A stretch of 64,000 nucleotides of DNA, taken from assembly GCA_950022655.1 (NCBI GenBank), contig OX465588.1, positions 21,748,527-21,812,526 of the forward strand. The letters run 5' to 3'. This document shows, piece after piece, positions 36,501-46,723 of the stretch (positions are counted from its first letter, which is position 1; the number at the start of each line of letters is the position of its first letter). The notes under the pieces were generated by a model. That model made no database searches, was not told the DNA's origin, and saw only the letters and a list, made by a program, of their open reading frames with translations. The position numbers and the translations under genes are program-made. This DNA is from Alentia gelatinosa (taxonomy: Eukaryota > Annelida > Polychaeta > Phyllodocida > Polynoidae).

Positions 36501-39500
36501 AGAAATCCGAAATTCCGGTGAAATCCCATGCCTGAGGTGCGACAGTCAATCAGGAGAAAACTCCGGGTATGAAATGATCCAGTCAACAGTTGAAAAGTCG
36601 TCCGTTAATTGTCTTTCTTTGCTTCCCTTAAGACCCTTTGGTAATGCAACACTGTAGGTCCTATGAACAGCTCAGCCTATGGTGTATCTATGTTCTCAAC
36701 ACTAAAGCCTACAAGGTATCGACATTTGTTCCCGACTATCGTCTCGGTGAGAGTTGGGAATAATATGTCGATGCCTTATACCTATGAGCGGAACCTCCAA
36801 TTAAACAATAGAAATGTCTCACCTATGAATGGCATGGGGTTAGCGGCTGCCGCACACTGTTCAATATAGTCCCAGTCAGCAAGCCGTGTGTACCGCTGTT
36901 CGCGAGATCTGCCGTGAAGCTGTGCGAATAGAAGAGAATATCTCACTCTGTGAACATGAAGTCATATATTTCAGTGTGAACAAAAGCGAATACATCACCG
37001 TGGGAATGAAAAAAATACACGATTCATTGTATGAATTAACGGACATATCTCACTTTGAAAAAAGGTTATATCTCCCTTGTGCAGGCAAGGGATTTGGAAA
37101 TAACAAAGATCCGGGAAAGGTGTGCCGAGGGTTCGGGGAAATCTATAATTTAATTATCCTAAGTGAATATTGGCCTTTTTTCAGCTTATTTTCTCCTTGA
37201 ATTTACATTCATCTGAAGAATGCCCTTTGGGACGTTAATATATCCGGAATTATGTGAAAATCCGGGGAAATCCCATGCCTGGTCAGGACACCCCCCCCCC
37301 CCCCCCCGAGAGGTGACAACCCTATCTAGTTACCTTCACAACAGTTCAAACAACCCAACCTCTGTGCGTACTAGTTATTACACAGAACAGATGACATTAA
37401 ATTGATTATATAAAGCTGCTTGCTCGTCAAAATTCATGACAGCTCATGTTGTTGCAGTAGAGCAGGGCCCACTGCATTAAACCTAAATGAACATACGTTC
37501 CACGTACCGTGACTAGTGAGACACCCCAGTCTCGGAGTTTGGGGATGAGGGTGTGAGCTATACTTTTGTCGCCCATGATACCGGTTCGCATCTTCAGCGT
37601 GAGCGGCACGTCCATGACAGGTATCATCCCCTTCACCACCTGCTCCAGCTTGTTGTGCCGACCCATCAACGCGCTCCCTTCGCCCTGCAGGGTGATACAC
37701 GCCGCATATCAACGTATTGGTGCCGCAGAGACAAACTCATCGAGTTAAATGAATACAAATTGCCTTGTTGTGAAAAGAAGGATCTGATAGGATTGATATA
37801 CACACAGTAGTTTTTTTTTATAAAGAAGGATTCAACTGGAGAATTTATATAGACTTTATTAGCAATCGAAATTTCAGATATTTCTTATGTTTTTGTATAT
37901 CCTTATCAAGAATTTATTAAATATTTGTCTTCTCTACTCTTCGCTATGATTGGTTAGTTGTTCGCTGTGAACAGCTGGATGCCATGTCAATTACCCTTCA
38001 TTGCAACAAACTCCTAAAGGAGCTCTCATAAAGACTTCTGAACTGAAATGTTGGTCAATTTGAAGACATACCCGTTTGAAGATGAGGTCGATGGGGCAGC
38101 CACAGTTGATGTCGATGAAGTCAATGTCTGTATTCTCACAGAGAAGCTGAGCCACCCGTGACATACTGTCCGGATACGAGCCACACACCTGTCACAAACA
38201 CTAGTCAATTAATTATCTCACTCGCCGCAACGTTGGAAATTCATAATCAGGGATATCAGTGTGCTTCTAAAAAAACGGAAATGCCCACATCACATATCCT
38301 TATTTCTTTGGTATCACTGAGAGGTGACACCGCGCTGGTTGGAAACCCAGTCACCAAAACAAGGGTTTTATTAACTCTTAAATACTGAGGACAATATCTT
38401 TGTGATTTTATAAAAATTCCTGATTTCAGGGGTTTCCCTGAACTCTGACATCCCTGTCAATAGAAGAGGTGATGAGCACGAGATGAATTTGTTTTTACTT
38501 GGTATACAAGTTATGGTAACTGAGTACATATCATTTTGGAATGAAGATAACAATCCCATATCAAGAGATGCCTGACTTACCTGTGCACCAAATAGGTCCT
38601 CGGACTCGTGGCGTTTGAGCAGCGCCCACTCAGAGAGCTGACCCTGGAGGAGGTTGGTGGCCAGCGCCATCTCTCCACACGTCACGTCAGCACCGTACTC
38701 CTTGCACACGCGACGGAACGGCAGGTTGCCAACCTGCAGGTAGCAGCAAATACAGTATAGTCAAACTAGATCTACATCAAGTTCTCTCACACTGACTTGA
38801 GACATGCGGTTAAGCTAAACATCATATAGAAATAAACGTTTCTGACGAGGTGATACAAATAAGCACTAATCAATACACACAGAAACTAGAATTGACTTAC
38901 ACTTTGGTTGGTAATCTCTCTAGAAAGACATGTATAACTATCATTTCATAGATAAACATGTACATTCATTTGATTAATAAAAGACATTTTCAGAAATCAG
39001 ACTTACCGTTGTGAGAGGTGCTAAGTAGAGCTTGTTTGAGAAGTCGATCTGTGATCAAACAAAATAGACCAATACATCTCAAATCATAATAGTTCCAACA
39101 TATATTTACAAAGAAATTTAGGACAAATTATCAATCCAGAATGTAGAGTAGACAAATAGTGTATATTGTCTCAAATCTATTTCCAGCTTCCGGGAAAACA
39201 TATTGTACACCATATTATTGGTCAAAGAGCTGTCTAATTGCAAATTCCACGTTATACTTTAGATTTTATATCATGAGGTACTTTTACTAGCTCTCACATC
39301 AACCCAGGTCATTGCTGACACAATAGAATTCATCTCATAGTTGACTTATATATGAAAATGATAATAGAAAGAAATATTATTCAACCTACCTTTTTTCTCT
39401 CCTCGGGTCTAATTCTTATAACAGTATCGGTGAGAGGCCCCCATTTCTTAACCGCTTTCTCCAGCAGGGGCGTTTTCTGGATAGGCTTATCGCCTTCACT

Positions 39501-40808
39501 GCTCTTCACCTCAGGGCCCGCCGTTGATGCAGTCTGTGAACCATCTGAACCCAACCTACTCGCCGGTGAACTTGAATTATCTGCTGTAGGCTGAACCGTT
39601 TCTGAACCAGATGCCGAAGCGATTCCACACGAGCTGTTGTTCTTCTTCTCGGTCGCTCCTGCTTTGGCAGCTTGGAAGGACCTTTCCGCCTTCTTGAAGT
39701 TATAGTTTCTCTTCCACAATTTCTTCTGTACGGCTTTATCGAGGATATTGGAGACGGTTAGTCGGTCAGCGTACTTCTTCACCAGCTCCTCATTGTCCAC
39801 TGTGGTCAGGTCGTCGCCCGTGTGGTCCTTGGCGTAGCGGCAGCTGAGACCGTACCCACAGCGGCCGTACGTCCTGTACAAGTGACACGACTCCCCGAGG
39901 TCCTCAGGCTTCTTCTCCATGTATTTCTTCACGTCGTGCAGAAACTTGCACCTCTCCCCGAACTGGCACTCCCTGCGCTGCGTGATGGCGGGACAGAGGC
40001 GCTCTGAGGCCTCCGGACGTTTCTCCCGCGGCCGGTCCTTGTTCCTCCCCTTAATCTTGGCCTTCTTGGCCGGCGGTTCGTCGCTGTCTGCATTCTCGCT
40101 GTTCAGTGCCTTCATCGACTCCACAGCTTTGGCTGGGAGGTAGTCCGTGACCAGTTGACGAACGTGATTGTGGTCAATGAATCTGCGGAAAGAATAGATG
40201 CAAATAAGGTAAGTTTTTTTTATGGTCGAATGTTTGAAATCAGTATGGGGTGACGTCGCATGCAGTCTTGCTACATGCCAGTCAAGCAGCATGCCATAAC
40301 ACATTTAGGCTAAGTTCAAGGATATAATGCTTGTCATTCAATATTGTAACTCTCCTACAATACCTTTTGGTAGATATATTTGACTTGCTTTTCATAACCA
40401 TAATCTAACATCCCTTTGATTAACATAAAAAGGGTTAAGTTTCTTTTTTTGTGTGGTAATACGACAAAATATGACACTTCCTCCTTATTTTCAACGAGTC
40501 AACATTTTTGTCGATTAATGATGAAGTCACCGCCACTATCAATAATGTGGTATTGAGAAAAGGCGTTGTATATATACTAAACAAACTTCAAAATCATTGG
40601 CCAATTAAACTAAAATGTAACACGTGGTGAAAATATATGCCAGGAGATGTTCTGTGGCTGGTAAGAGATAAATAATGGTTAGTAAAAGTTATCCTTACTC
40701 TGCCTTGATCATAGCTACTCCAGGTTTTGGTGCAGGCTTCTCTTCTGGATTTGTGTCCTTGGGAAGGCTGGCTGAAGCCCCGTTTTCCTTCTCTGCCTCA
40801 TCTGCCAT
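33565..40808 (-). CDS. DUS3L: tRNA-dihydrouridine(47) synthase 3-like, complete 11-exon gene
   Basis: Flavin enzyme that reduces a uridine in the variable loop of tRNA to dihydrouridine with NADPH. Exons in transcript order: 40808-40699, 40182-39390, 39048-39007, 38733-38581, 38188-38072, 37684-37508, 36919-36823, 36258-36180, 34865-34677, 34289-34161, 33637-33565. Total 1959 nt, 652 aa, close to the human protein. Start ATG at 40808 has a good context (ACAATGG). Residues about 1-99 are acidic then Lys-rich. Two CCCH zinc fingers follow: C100-C109-C115-H119 and C136-C145-C151-H157. The FMN barrel starts near 302 ([16 protein letters not shown]). The catalytic motif [10 protein letters not shown] puts the active cysteine at about 397. 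Further matches are [43 protein letters not shown] and [11 protein letters not shown]. Exon 9 must use the second AG of a tandem AGAG acceptor. The gene converges on the kinesin. Confidence 0.97.
36310..36560. repeat. Dispersed repeat Z, copy 1 (DUS3L intron 7)
   Basis: Shares AAATAACAAA, GGACGCCGGGCGTTC-type words, AGATTTACATCGATCTCCG, GGTGAAATCCCATGCCTG and spacing with 37075-37325. The two copies lie on either side of DUS3L exon 36919-36823, in the same orientation. Confidence 0.5.
37075..37325. repeat. Dispersed repeat Z, copy 2 (DUS3L intron 6)
   Basis: GGGATTTGGAAATAACAAAG, GAATTTACATTCATCTGAAG and GGGGAAATCCCATGCCTGG match copy 1. It ends in a C17 run (37291-37307). Confidence 0.5.
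39390..40182 (-). other. DUS3L: DUS3L large second exon: basic region, two CCCH zinc fingers, linker
   Basis: 793 nt, the largest coding exon in the window. It carries [20 protein letters not shown] (a likely nuclear-localisation or RNA-binding basic patch), then CX8CX5CX3H and CX8CX5CX5H fingers; the second has a five-residue last gap, as I recall for human DUS3L. A Ser/Pro/Thr-rich low-complexity linker leads to [20 protein letters not shown], which precedes the FMN barrel. Confidence 0.95.
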
Positions 40809-41164
40809 TGTGTGTCTGATGGCATGAAAAGTGGTCCATATTTGAAAATATCAAAGAGCATCATTCTTTTCATATTTACACTACACATCAAATCCTTGGT
40901 TTTTACCATTCGCTGTTGTTATTACGCAAAAAAGCCAACGCTGATCCGGGCAGCAACAAATGCTTCAGCGTACCTGATTTATCATACGACAAATGATGGT
41001 TAGAAGTTAAGCCACTGACTGGGCCTGATGCTACTAGAAAATTTCTATTAACTGGCACTTCCTTTAATTCAAACTTTTTTGGATTGTACATAAGTTGATA
41101 TCTGCTTTTCCCGATATTAAATCCAAAATACAAACTTTGCCCGACCAACATTTTGAGATTTTCA

Positions 41165-41325
41165 TTTTTTTTGTTTATTTAGTTTAACGTCCAATATGTT
41201 CCTTTAGACTTACTTTGGTTTTGATAGTGATCGAATATATGAGGTAAATTTAGGTGGAAATCTCAACCCTAGACATTTACACAGGTGAGAGTTATTTCAG
41301 TTCCTACACCACATAGACATGCTTT
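41165..41325 (+). repeat. Dispersed repeat, second copy of the TTTAACGTCC family
   Basis: Begins TTTGTTTATTTAGTTTAACG and aligns in reverse to 300-512 (GATCGAATATATGAGG, GGTGAGAGTTATTTC, CACCACATAGACATG). It lies upstream of DUS3L and could fall inside its promoter region. Confidence 0.6.
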
Positions 41326-42239
41326 TGTTATGCTTGCGTGCAAGCATATCCAGTCTGCATCAAGAGGAGGCTAGGCGACCAAGAGGATAAACAGATTGGT
41401 AATTTGCCAGGTAAGGGTTGAACGACAGTTCTACATCAACATGTGAGGTACTGTGTACTATGACTGGACTTGAGAAGCAGGTAAGCTCCACTGAAAAACT
41501 ACCTCCAAATAAATAGTTGTAAAGTAAGGATAATTGTGCTTCGTGATTTGGAAGCTATGCTTCATTTTCATGCTTCAAAATACAGTAATTGTTGCCTTGT
41601 ACATTATGTTTCGTTTTTCTGCCGTGTTTATGCCATTGTGAAAATCAACCTGGAGTGTATAAACCCGATCTGGGAACTGCCACTTTGTTAGCTACAAGAC
41701 AGTTCTTATTTAGACTGTCTACATCAATTCTAGATAGAGTTCTGAATAGAATGTAAGGGGTGTTGCAACAAAGTGCAGTGTCCATCGGTCACCTCCCGAA
41801 AACCGAGTGTGCTGGCAGGGAAGCAGTGTCCAGATACTGGTTACACTGACTATCATAGTGGATATCTCCAGAATAGATAAAAACTGAAAAAGGGTTGTTC
41901 TATGTGGAAACATGGGACTTCCGAAATTCGCCCAAACCGACCTAAAACGTAGTATTTGCAAGTCAATTGTTACTTTCTATGTCAAGTTACTTATAGATAT
42001 TCATAAATCCTTTGCCCACAAGTGTTATTCCAATACGAAGGTAAATTCCCAGCTCTTTCACTTCCATGTGAGGCCACTTCAAACCACTTCAGCCATTCTG
42101 AATTCAACTGTAGCTCCCCCTTTTAAGGTAAAGGTCATGCCCATGGGAGCATGCCTTATCACCATTCTTCTGAGTCACACTTACTGGCAGTTACTCATAA
42201 GATAAGAGCTGTATTGATTGGGTATTTAAAGCCCTACCC

Positions 42240-43055
42240 CTCTGTGAACTAAACAGTTCATGAGTCAATGCACACATATATTTAGCAACATGTAGGGGAT
42301 TCAATTGGCAATCAGCAGTGCCCTACCTATATATAAATCGTTTCATGGTGATCCTTCATGGATGAGTGCACACAGACCAGTCTACATGCTGCCTGCCCAT
42401 GTGGTCCAAAATGGGATACATACCAACTAGGAGCAAATAGTATGTTCATCATAGATGAATGAGCGTGCAATTATAGACAAATATCAATTAAAAGGTGTGA
42501 GTTAGATTTAGCCTATGGATAGTTTTCTGTAACCCACTTGTACCCAGTCAACTTGCCATTTCTGTAAATCAATATTGAGGAAACATCTGTTTAAGTATGC
42601 CCATTTCACCACAAATCCCCCCTAACCCCACTTTTAACAAATACTTGAATATCTCAGTAAATATACTCTACTTGGAAAATTCCACTTCCTAGCACCTACT
42701 CTCTTTAATTCTCTTTCATATGAGGCATATCATATTCTGATTCAACCAGTTTAAGGGGTAGAAATATGTCCATAAAGGAGTTCTTAAAAATGGACCTGTG
42801 ACTACAAAAATCCACCCCCCTCCCCCAGAAAACTGAATTCAATTCTTTTGAAATGCATGCCAAAATACTAAATATTAAAACTGTAAGGCATTGAACCACC
42901 ATAAAACCTTCTTTCCAAAACAGATATCATATTCCTATCTCTACTTAGTGAGCTATAAAAAGCAAAAATATGGGCAGGTCGTCTAGTAACCCTACAAGCA
43001 GTGTACTACAGTATGCTATAGCCATAACCTAAAGACCAACCATCCACCTGCTAAT
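42240..43055 (-). repeat. Dispersed repeat X/B, long copy
   Basis: 42410-42568 is the reverse complement of the right part of repeat X (12840 to about 12690). 42565-43055 matches 32530-33022, including GGACCTGTGACT and GTAACCCTACAAGCAGTGTA. Lies upstream of DUS3L. Confidence 0.65.
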
Positions 43056-43337
43056 AAGAGTGAGTATTAAAACGAATCGAGACTCACAAGTGGGCTATTC
43101 ATCCACACATAGTCAGACATAGTGTGACTGTCTTTGCTCCTCACTAGAGTCGGACATGAGGTCATAGACAAATTTTGAGACTGACATGATCGCTGGTAAT
43201 CATTATTTTGCCTTGATTTGGCAGGGGTTGCATCCCTGATTTGGGGTTAGAACATTAGCAGAATCTTACAACTACAGAGCCTAGGAGCATCAACACAAGG
43301 ATTAAAAGTTGCCATGATTTCGGTTTCAACAGGTAAT

Positions 43338-43453
43338 AAGGGAGGGAGGGAGGGAGGGAGGGAGGGAGGGAGGGAGGGAGGGAGGGAGGGAGGGAGGGAG
43401 GGAGGGAGGGAGGGAGGGAGGGAGGGAGGGAGGGAGGGAGGGAGGGAGGGAGG
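43338..43453 (+). repeat. (GGGA)n array, about 29 units
   Basis: Uninterrupted GGGA repeats followed by GGTGGAAGCCTGTTGCAATA, the same flank as the other GGGA arrays. To its left is CATGATTTCGGTTTCAACAG, as at 7340. Open frames across it (poly LPPS or EGGR) are artefacts. Confidence 0.95.
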
Positions 43454-43557
43454 TGGAAGCCTGTTGCAATATATAAAAATACACTACTGTAACATAAATA
43501 TCCAAGACGAATGCACCACCGTACTTGGAGGCAGAGTCTTGACCAATGTCTTGAGCT

Positions 43558-43787
43558 AGAGGGAGGGAGGGAGGGAGGGAGGGAGGGAGGGAGGGAGGGA
43601 GGGAGGGAGGGAGGGAGGGAGGGAGGGAGGGAGGGAGGGAGGGAGGGAGGGAGGGAGGGAGGGAGGGAGGGAGGGAGGGAGGGAGGGAGGGAGGGAGGGA
43701 GGGAGGGAGGGAGGGAGGGAGGGAGGGAGGGAGGGAGGGAGGGAGGGAGGGAGGGAGGGAGGGAGGGAGGGAGGGAGGGAGGGAGGT
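43558..43787 (+). repeat. (GGGA)n array, about 57 units
   Basis: About 230 bp of uninterrupted GGGA, then GTGGAAGCCTGTTGCAATAT. The longest microsatellite in the window. G-rich strand on +; may form quadruplex or triplex DNA. Length in the assembly may be unreliable. Confidence 0.95.
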
Positions 43788-44160
43788 GGAAGCCTGTTGC
43801 AATATATATAAATACACTGAACCACAACAGGTGCCTATACAATATATAAAAATACACTACAGTCGCTGGGTGCGGACCCGGTATTGAGGGAGGGAGGGAG
43901 GGAGGGATTCATTGAACCGCAACGGGTGTGCTTGTGACCTATTTGACCTAGTCCCTGTTTCATAAGCAGCGCTTGTAATAATGTACAGGGTTCGTACATA
44001 GACAGCTCAATAAAATTCCAGGCTTTTTCCAGGCTTTTCCAGGCTCTAATATTGTTTTTTCCAGGCACATCTGGTCACTGTTTTTAAAACCATGTCTGAT
44101 TCATCACCAAATTTAGTCTTCCTTACTACCTAGGGGTTTTATGCAAAATTATGAATCAGG
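43788..44160. repeat. GGGA element remnants, partly rearranged
   Basis: 43788-43885 repeats the flank (AATACACTGAACCACAACAG, ACACTACAGTCGCTGGGTGC). A short GGGA tract lies at 43885-43906. 43905-43950 resembles 7720-7760 in reverse. 43951-44160 may be another insert (CCCTGTTTCATAAGCAGCGC ... ATCAGGGCCC). Confidence 0.5.
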
Positions 44161-44212
44161 GCCCTGATTCCATCCAACGCGTCTGGTATCGGCGCCCGCG
44201 GGACCCACCCGC

Positions 44213-44478
44213 TAGGGAGGGAGGGAGGGAGGTGGAAGCCTGTTGCAATATCTATAAATACAATGAACTGCAACGGGTGCCTATACATAAAAATATATAT
44301 ATATATATATATAAAAATACACTGCTGTCACTGCCCGCGCCTGGTATCGGCGGTATCGAAGCTGTAATTATTCAGAATACATTACTGTAATGTATTATAA
44401 TGTAAGCCGCAAAAACTGTTCCCCGTCTCCCCTAATATATTTCGGTCTTGACCTACAGGTCAAACCGAAATAATAAAC
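44213..44478. repeat. GGGA element, copy with terminal hairpin
   Basis: GGGA tract 44214-44232, then GTGGAAGCCTGTTGCAATAT, a TA repeat (about 44293-44313), and the shared right part to the hairpin at 44438-44472. Nearly identical to 7801-8062. Confidence 0.75.
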
Positions 44479-44699
44479 TGTATAATAGCACCATATAGTA
44501 GTGCAGCCACTTCAACCAGTTGGCATCATGCTTGACGCTATCACACTTCAAGCATTTGCCTGGGCCTGTATGTAGAACCTCATATCAACACCATGTACAG
44601 GGTTGGAGAATTATATGACATCACACACCAGTCTTGCTCTAAACTTGGAAGTGGGGAATTCCAAAAGAAGTAGTGGCAAAGGTTTTGTGCTGGTATATC

Positions 44700-44960
44700 G
44701 TATAGACGAGGCGTAGCTTACACTTCTGCACCTAGCGCTTCGCGACCACAGATAGAGAGAAAATTTGAGCGGACCGCGGGAAGTTGCCGCGCTCTCATCT
44801 ACATACCCAGTTTCTGAGTCCTTGATTGGCTGAGCGCGTCATATGACGTGTACGGCGGGTTTGGTTGGTCTCCGCGCGGCGTGGGCAGTTTCGTGGGGAT
44901 CCGCGTGCAGCGGTTTCAAGTTAACCCGAATTTTTTCCAACCCAAGGATCTCAATATAGA
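44700..44960. promoter_or_regulatory. CpG-rich block, candidate promoter/first exon
   Basis: In AT-rich surroundings this stretch is rich in CG dinucleotides (AGCGCTTCGCGACC, GGACCGCGGGAAG, GGCGGG). It holds an inverted CCAAT box (GATTGGC, 44824-44830) followed by a perfect 12-base palindrome CGTCATATGACG (44837-44848), an ATF/CREB- or E-box-like site. A donor-like AAG|GTAAAT follows at 45092. It could be the promoter and a non-coding first exon of the small + strand gene at 45744. That link is inference. Confidence 0.35.
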
Positions 44961-45743
44961 CCCTAGCGGAACGAAGAAATTCACCAAAAAAGGTTTTGTG
45001 CTGGACTTTGAAACTTGTTGGCAAAACTCACATCAGGCTATGACCAGTGTGTGCCCAAATTAGATTTGCAATGCCTCAAACAGCTGAAATAAGGTAAATA
45101 TCTTAATGTTTTTTTAGGTGTATAGTAATGGGAAAACTGTAAACCTGTGTTTACATAATCTTCTAATTCCTCATCTGTATTCTCTGACGTTTAAAACCTG
45201 ATCTAAAGACGTTATTTTAAACATATGTAGAACACAGGTTCACATATATTGGAAGATTACTCCACAGGAGAAATTTGGTAATAATCTGCCTGTTAGCTGG
45301 AGCTCTGCAAGGCAATGAGACAAAGGTCTCATATGGTAGCAGCATCATATATAAATGCTATTCAAAGGATTTGGTGACTATGACTGGGAAAAGCAACATG
45401 GTAAAGGCAAGCTTGACAAACTGTTGGTAGCAGTAGGCCTACTGTCTATATATTCTTGGAATATACCAAGTTACCTACAACTCCTACAAGAAACATCTTC
45501 AGAAGATGATTATTCATTATTAGATGAAGAGTTTGTTTATATCATGAAAAACACATCAAACGACAAGATCTGGGCAGTGTTCCCAAAAAGCAAATTCTAC
45601 ACATCAGAAGTTGGACCACTACCATATACCTTTTTCTCATTTTTAGCAATTTTTATGAAGGGAACATTGTGTATGTACAATCTCCATATTCAGCGATAGA
45701 GCCATTCTTATACTGGAGCCCTAGCCCCATACTCTTCATTCTA

Positions 45744-46723
45744 ATGGCGGATGTAAAGCGGAATGAGCAGTGGGTAAGTCTTTGGTATAACCCGACCACT
45801 GAGCTTGGTCAAAATTTTGACAAATAACTGAATGTAACTGGGTTTGTTCTAAGACTAAGGTAAAGAAGGAAAGCCTTGTATAGAAAAAAAGGCCACATCA
45901 TTTTAGCCCCCCATGTGCTTTTACCCTATTCCTATGGGTGGGGGGCGCAACTTTTTTGCGGTATTCCCATGGGGGGGGGGGGGGATTTTTCTTGACCATC
46001 CGGTGTTCCAAAAACTGCGCCCCCCCCCTGCCATAATCAATGAACGCTCTAAAGTATAACGTCTGTAGGGAGTGACAGCAGAAACGGCGTTGTACTACAT
46101 TTAACTACCATTCAGGGATTCAAAGGAGGAGTCAATACAGAAAAAGGTAACATCTGCTGATCTTCAATCATATGATGTGACATTGTGAGACTCAAGATAG
46201 AGATGTAACTTGTAAGTTGTTAAATTCAACTTTTTTTTAAAATTTCAATTCACTTCCTTTACACACATTATTGTACGAACCAGTTTGGTTCACAAAGGAT
46301 CTTAAAGTTTTTCTATGTCTGTAAGCACAACGTCTGTAGGGAGTGATAGTAGACACAGAATTGTACTATTTACAACTATCCACATGCAGTCCGAGAGACT
46401 ATCCACACGGAGAGTTACCGCAATGCCCTGCGCAATGCCTATCACAGTATCAGTAATACCACCGCACCAGTACCAGTGAGTGAGTTAGTACTTGATTAGC
46501 CTTGTGTCAGGCCACACTATTGCATGAAACGTCAACTGCAACAGAATCAATGGTTATGTGCTTACCTTCGAATAACAATCAGCTGATGACAAGGAATAGC
46601 TGGCAGTTGCACTGTGATGAACCCACAAGACCCAGACTCAGCTCCACACAGCGCGTGTTTAGCCAGCGCAAGGTCAAGGCCGTGTGGATTGGTGCTTGCA
46701 TGCAGGTACGCCGTCTGCACTAA
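45744..46723 (+). CDS. Unrecognised small protein, four exons, about 119 aa
   Basis: I do not recognise this gene. Proposed exons: 45744-45773 (MADVKRNEQW), 46116-46146 (GFKGGVNTEK), 46390-46475 (VRETIHTESYRNALRNAYHS and on to PVP) and 46511-46723. Support: donors GTAAGT, GTAACA and GTGAGT; acceptors ATTCAG, TGCAG and GTGTCAG; and three junctions whose phases (0, 1, 0) all agree to keep one open frame. If the last exon is not spliced at CAG|GTACGC (46706) it ends at TAA 46721-46723. The second and third exons have mixed, coding-like codon use. The product is basic, with no signal peptide or membrane segment. The 3' ends of the introns before exons 2 and 3 are duplicates of each other. A CpG-rich block lies about 0.8-1 kb upstream, and AATAAA lies at 47205. 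More 3' exons are possible. It is divergent from DUS3L and convergent with OXSR1. Confidence 0.45.
46051..46115 (+). repeat. Intron-end duplication, copy 1
   Basis: ACGTCTGTAGGGAGTGACAGCAG... up to ACTACCATTCAG, directly before proposed exon 46116. Matches 46321-46389 over about 65 bases. Confidence 0.8.
46321..46389 (+). repeat. Intron-end duplication, copy 2
   Basis: ACGTCTGTAGGGAGTGATAG, ATTGTACTATTTACAACTAT and CACATGCAG, directly before proposed exon 46390. Homologous to 46051-46115, although the exons themselves are not alike. Confidence 0.8.

Noticed and set aside
37427..37712. Competing open frames at DUS3L exon 37684-37508
   Set aside because: Shadows of the exon. Only the frame reading [14 protein letters not shown] is conserved and joins in phase.
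38380..38460. Block similar to 56870-56935 (TGATTTCAGGG, AACTCTGACATCCC)
   Set aside because: As a coding feature: it lies in introns of two different genes and contains no consistent frame. It is probably one more small dispersed repeat, too short to define.
40715..40909. - strand open frame over the DUS3L start region
   Set aside because: Out of frame with [10 protein letters not shown] and not conserved; an upstream ATG in another frame at most.
43255..43857. Long open frames of LPPS or EGGR repeats (up to 200 codons)
   Set aside because: They are translations of the GGGA microsatellite in each frame; no start context, no splice support, no conserved sequence.
45355..45699. 114-codon + strand open frame upstream of the small gene
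   Set aside because: AT-rich, no recognised motif, and its frame is not continuous with the MADVKRNEQW exon; at most untranslated leader.
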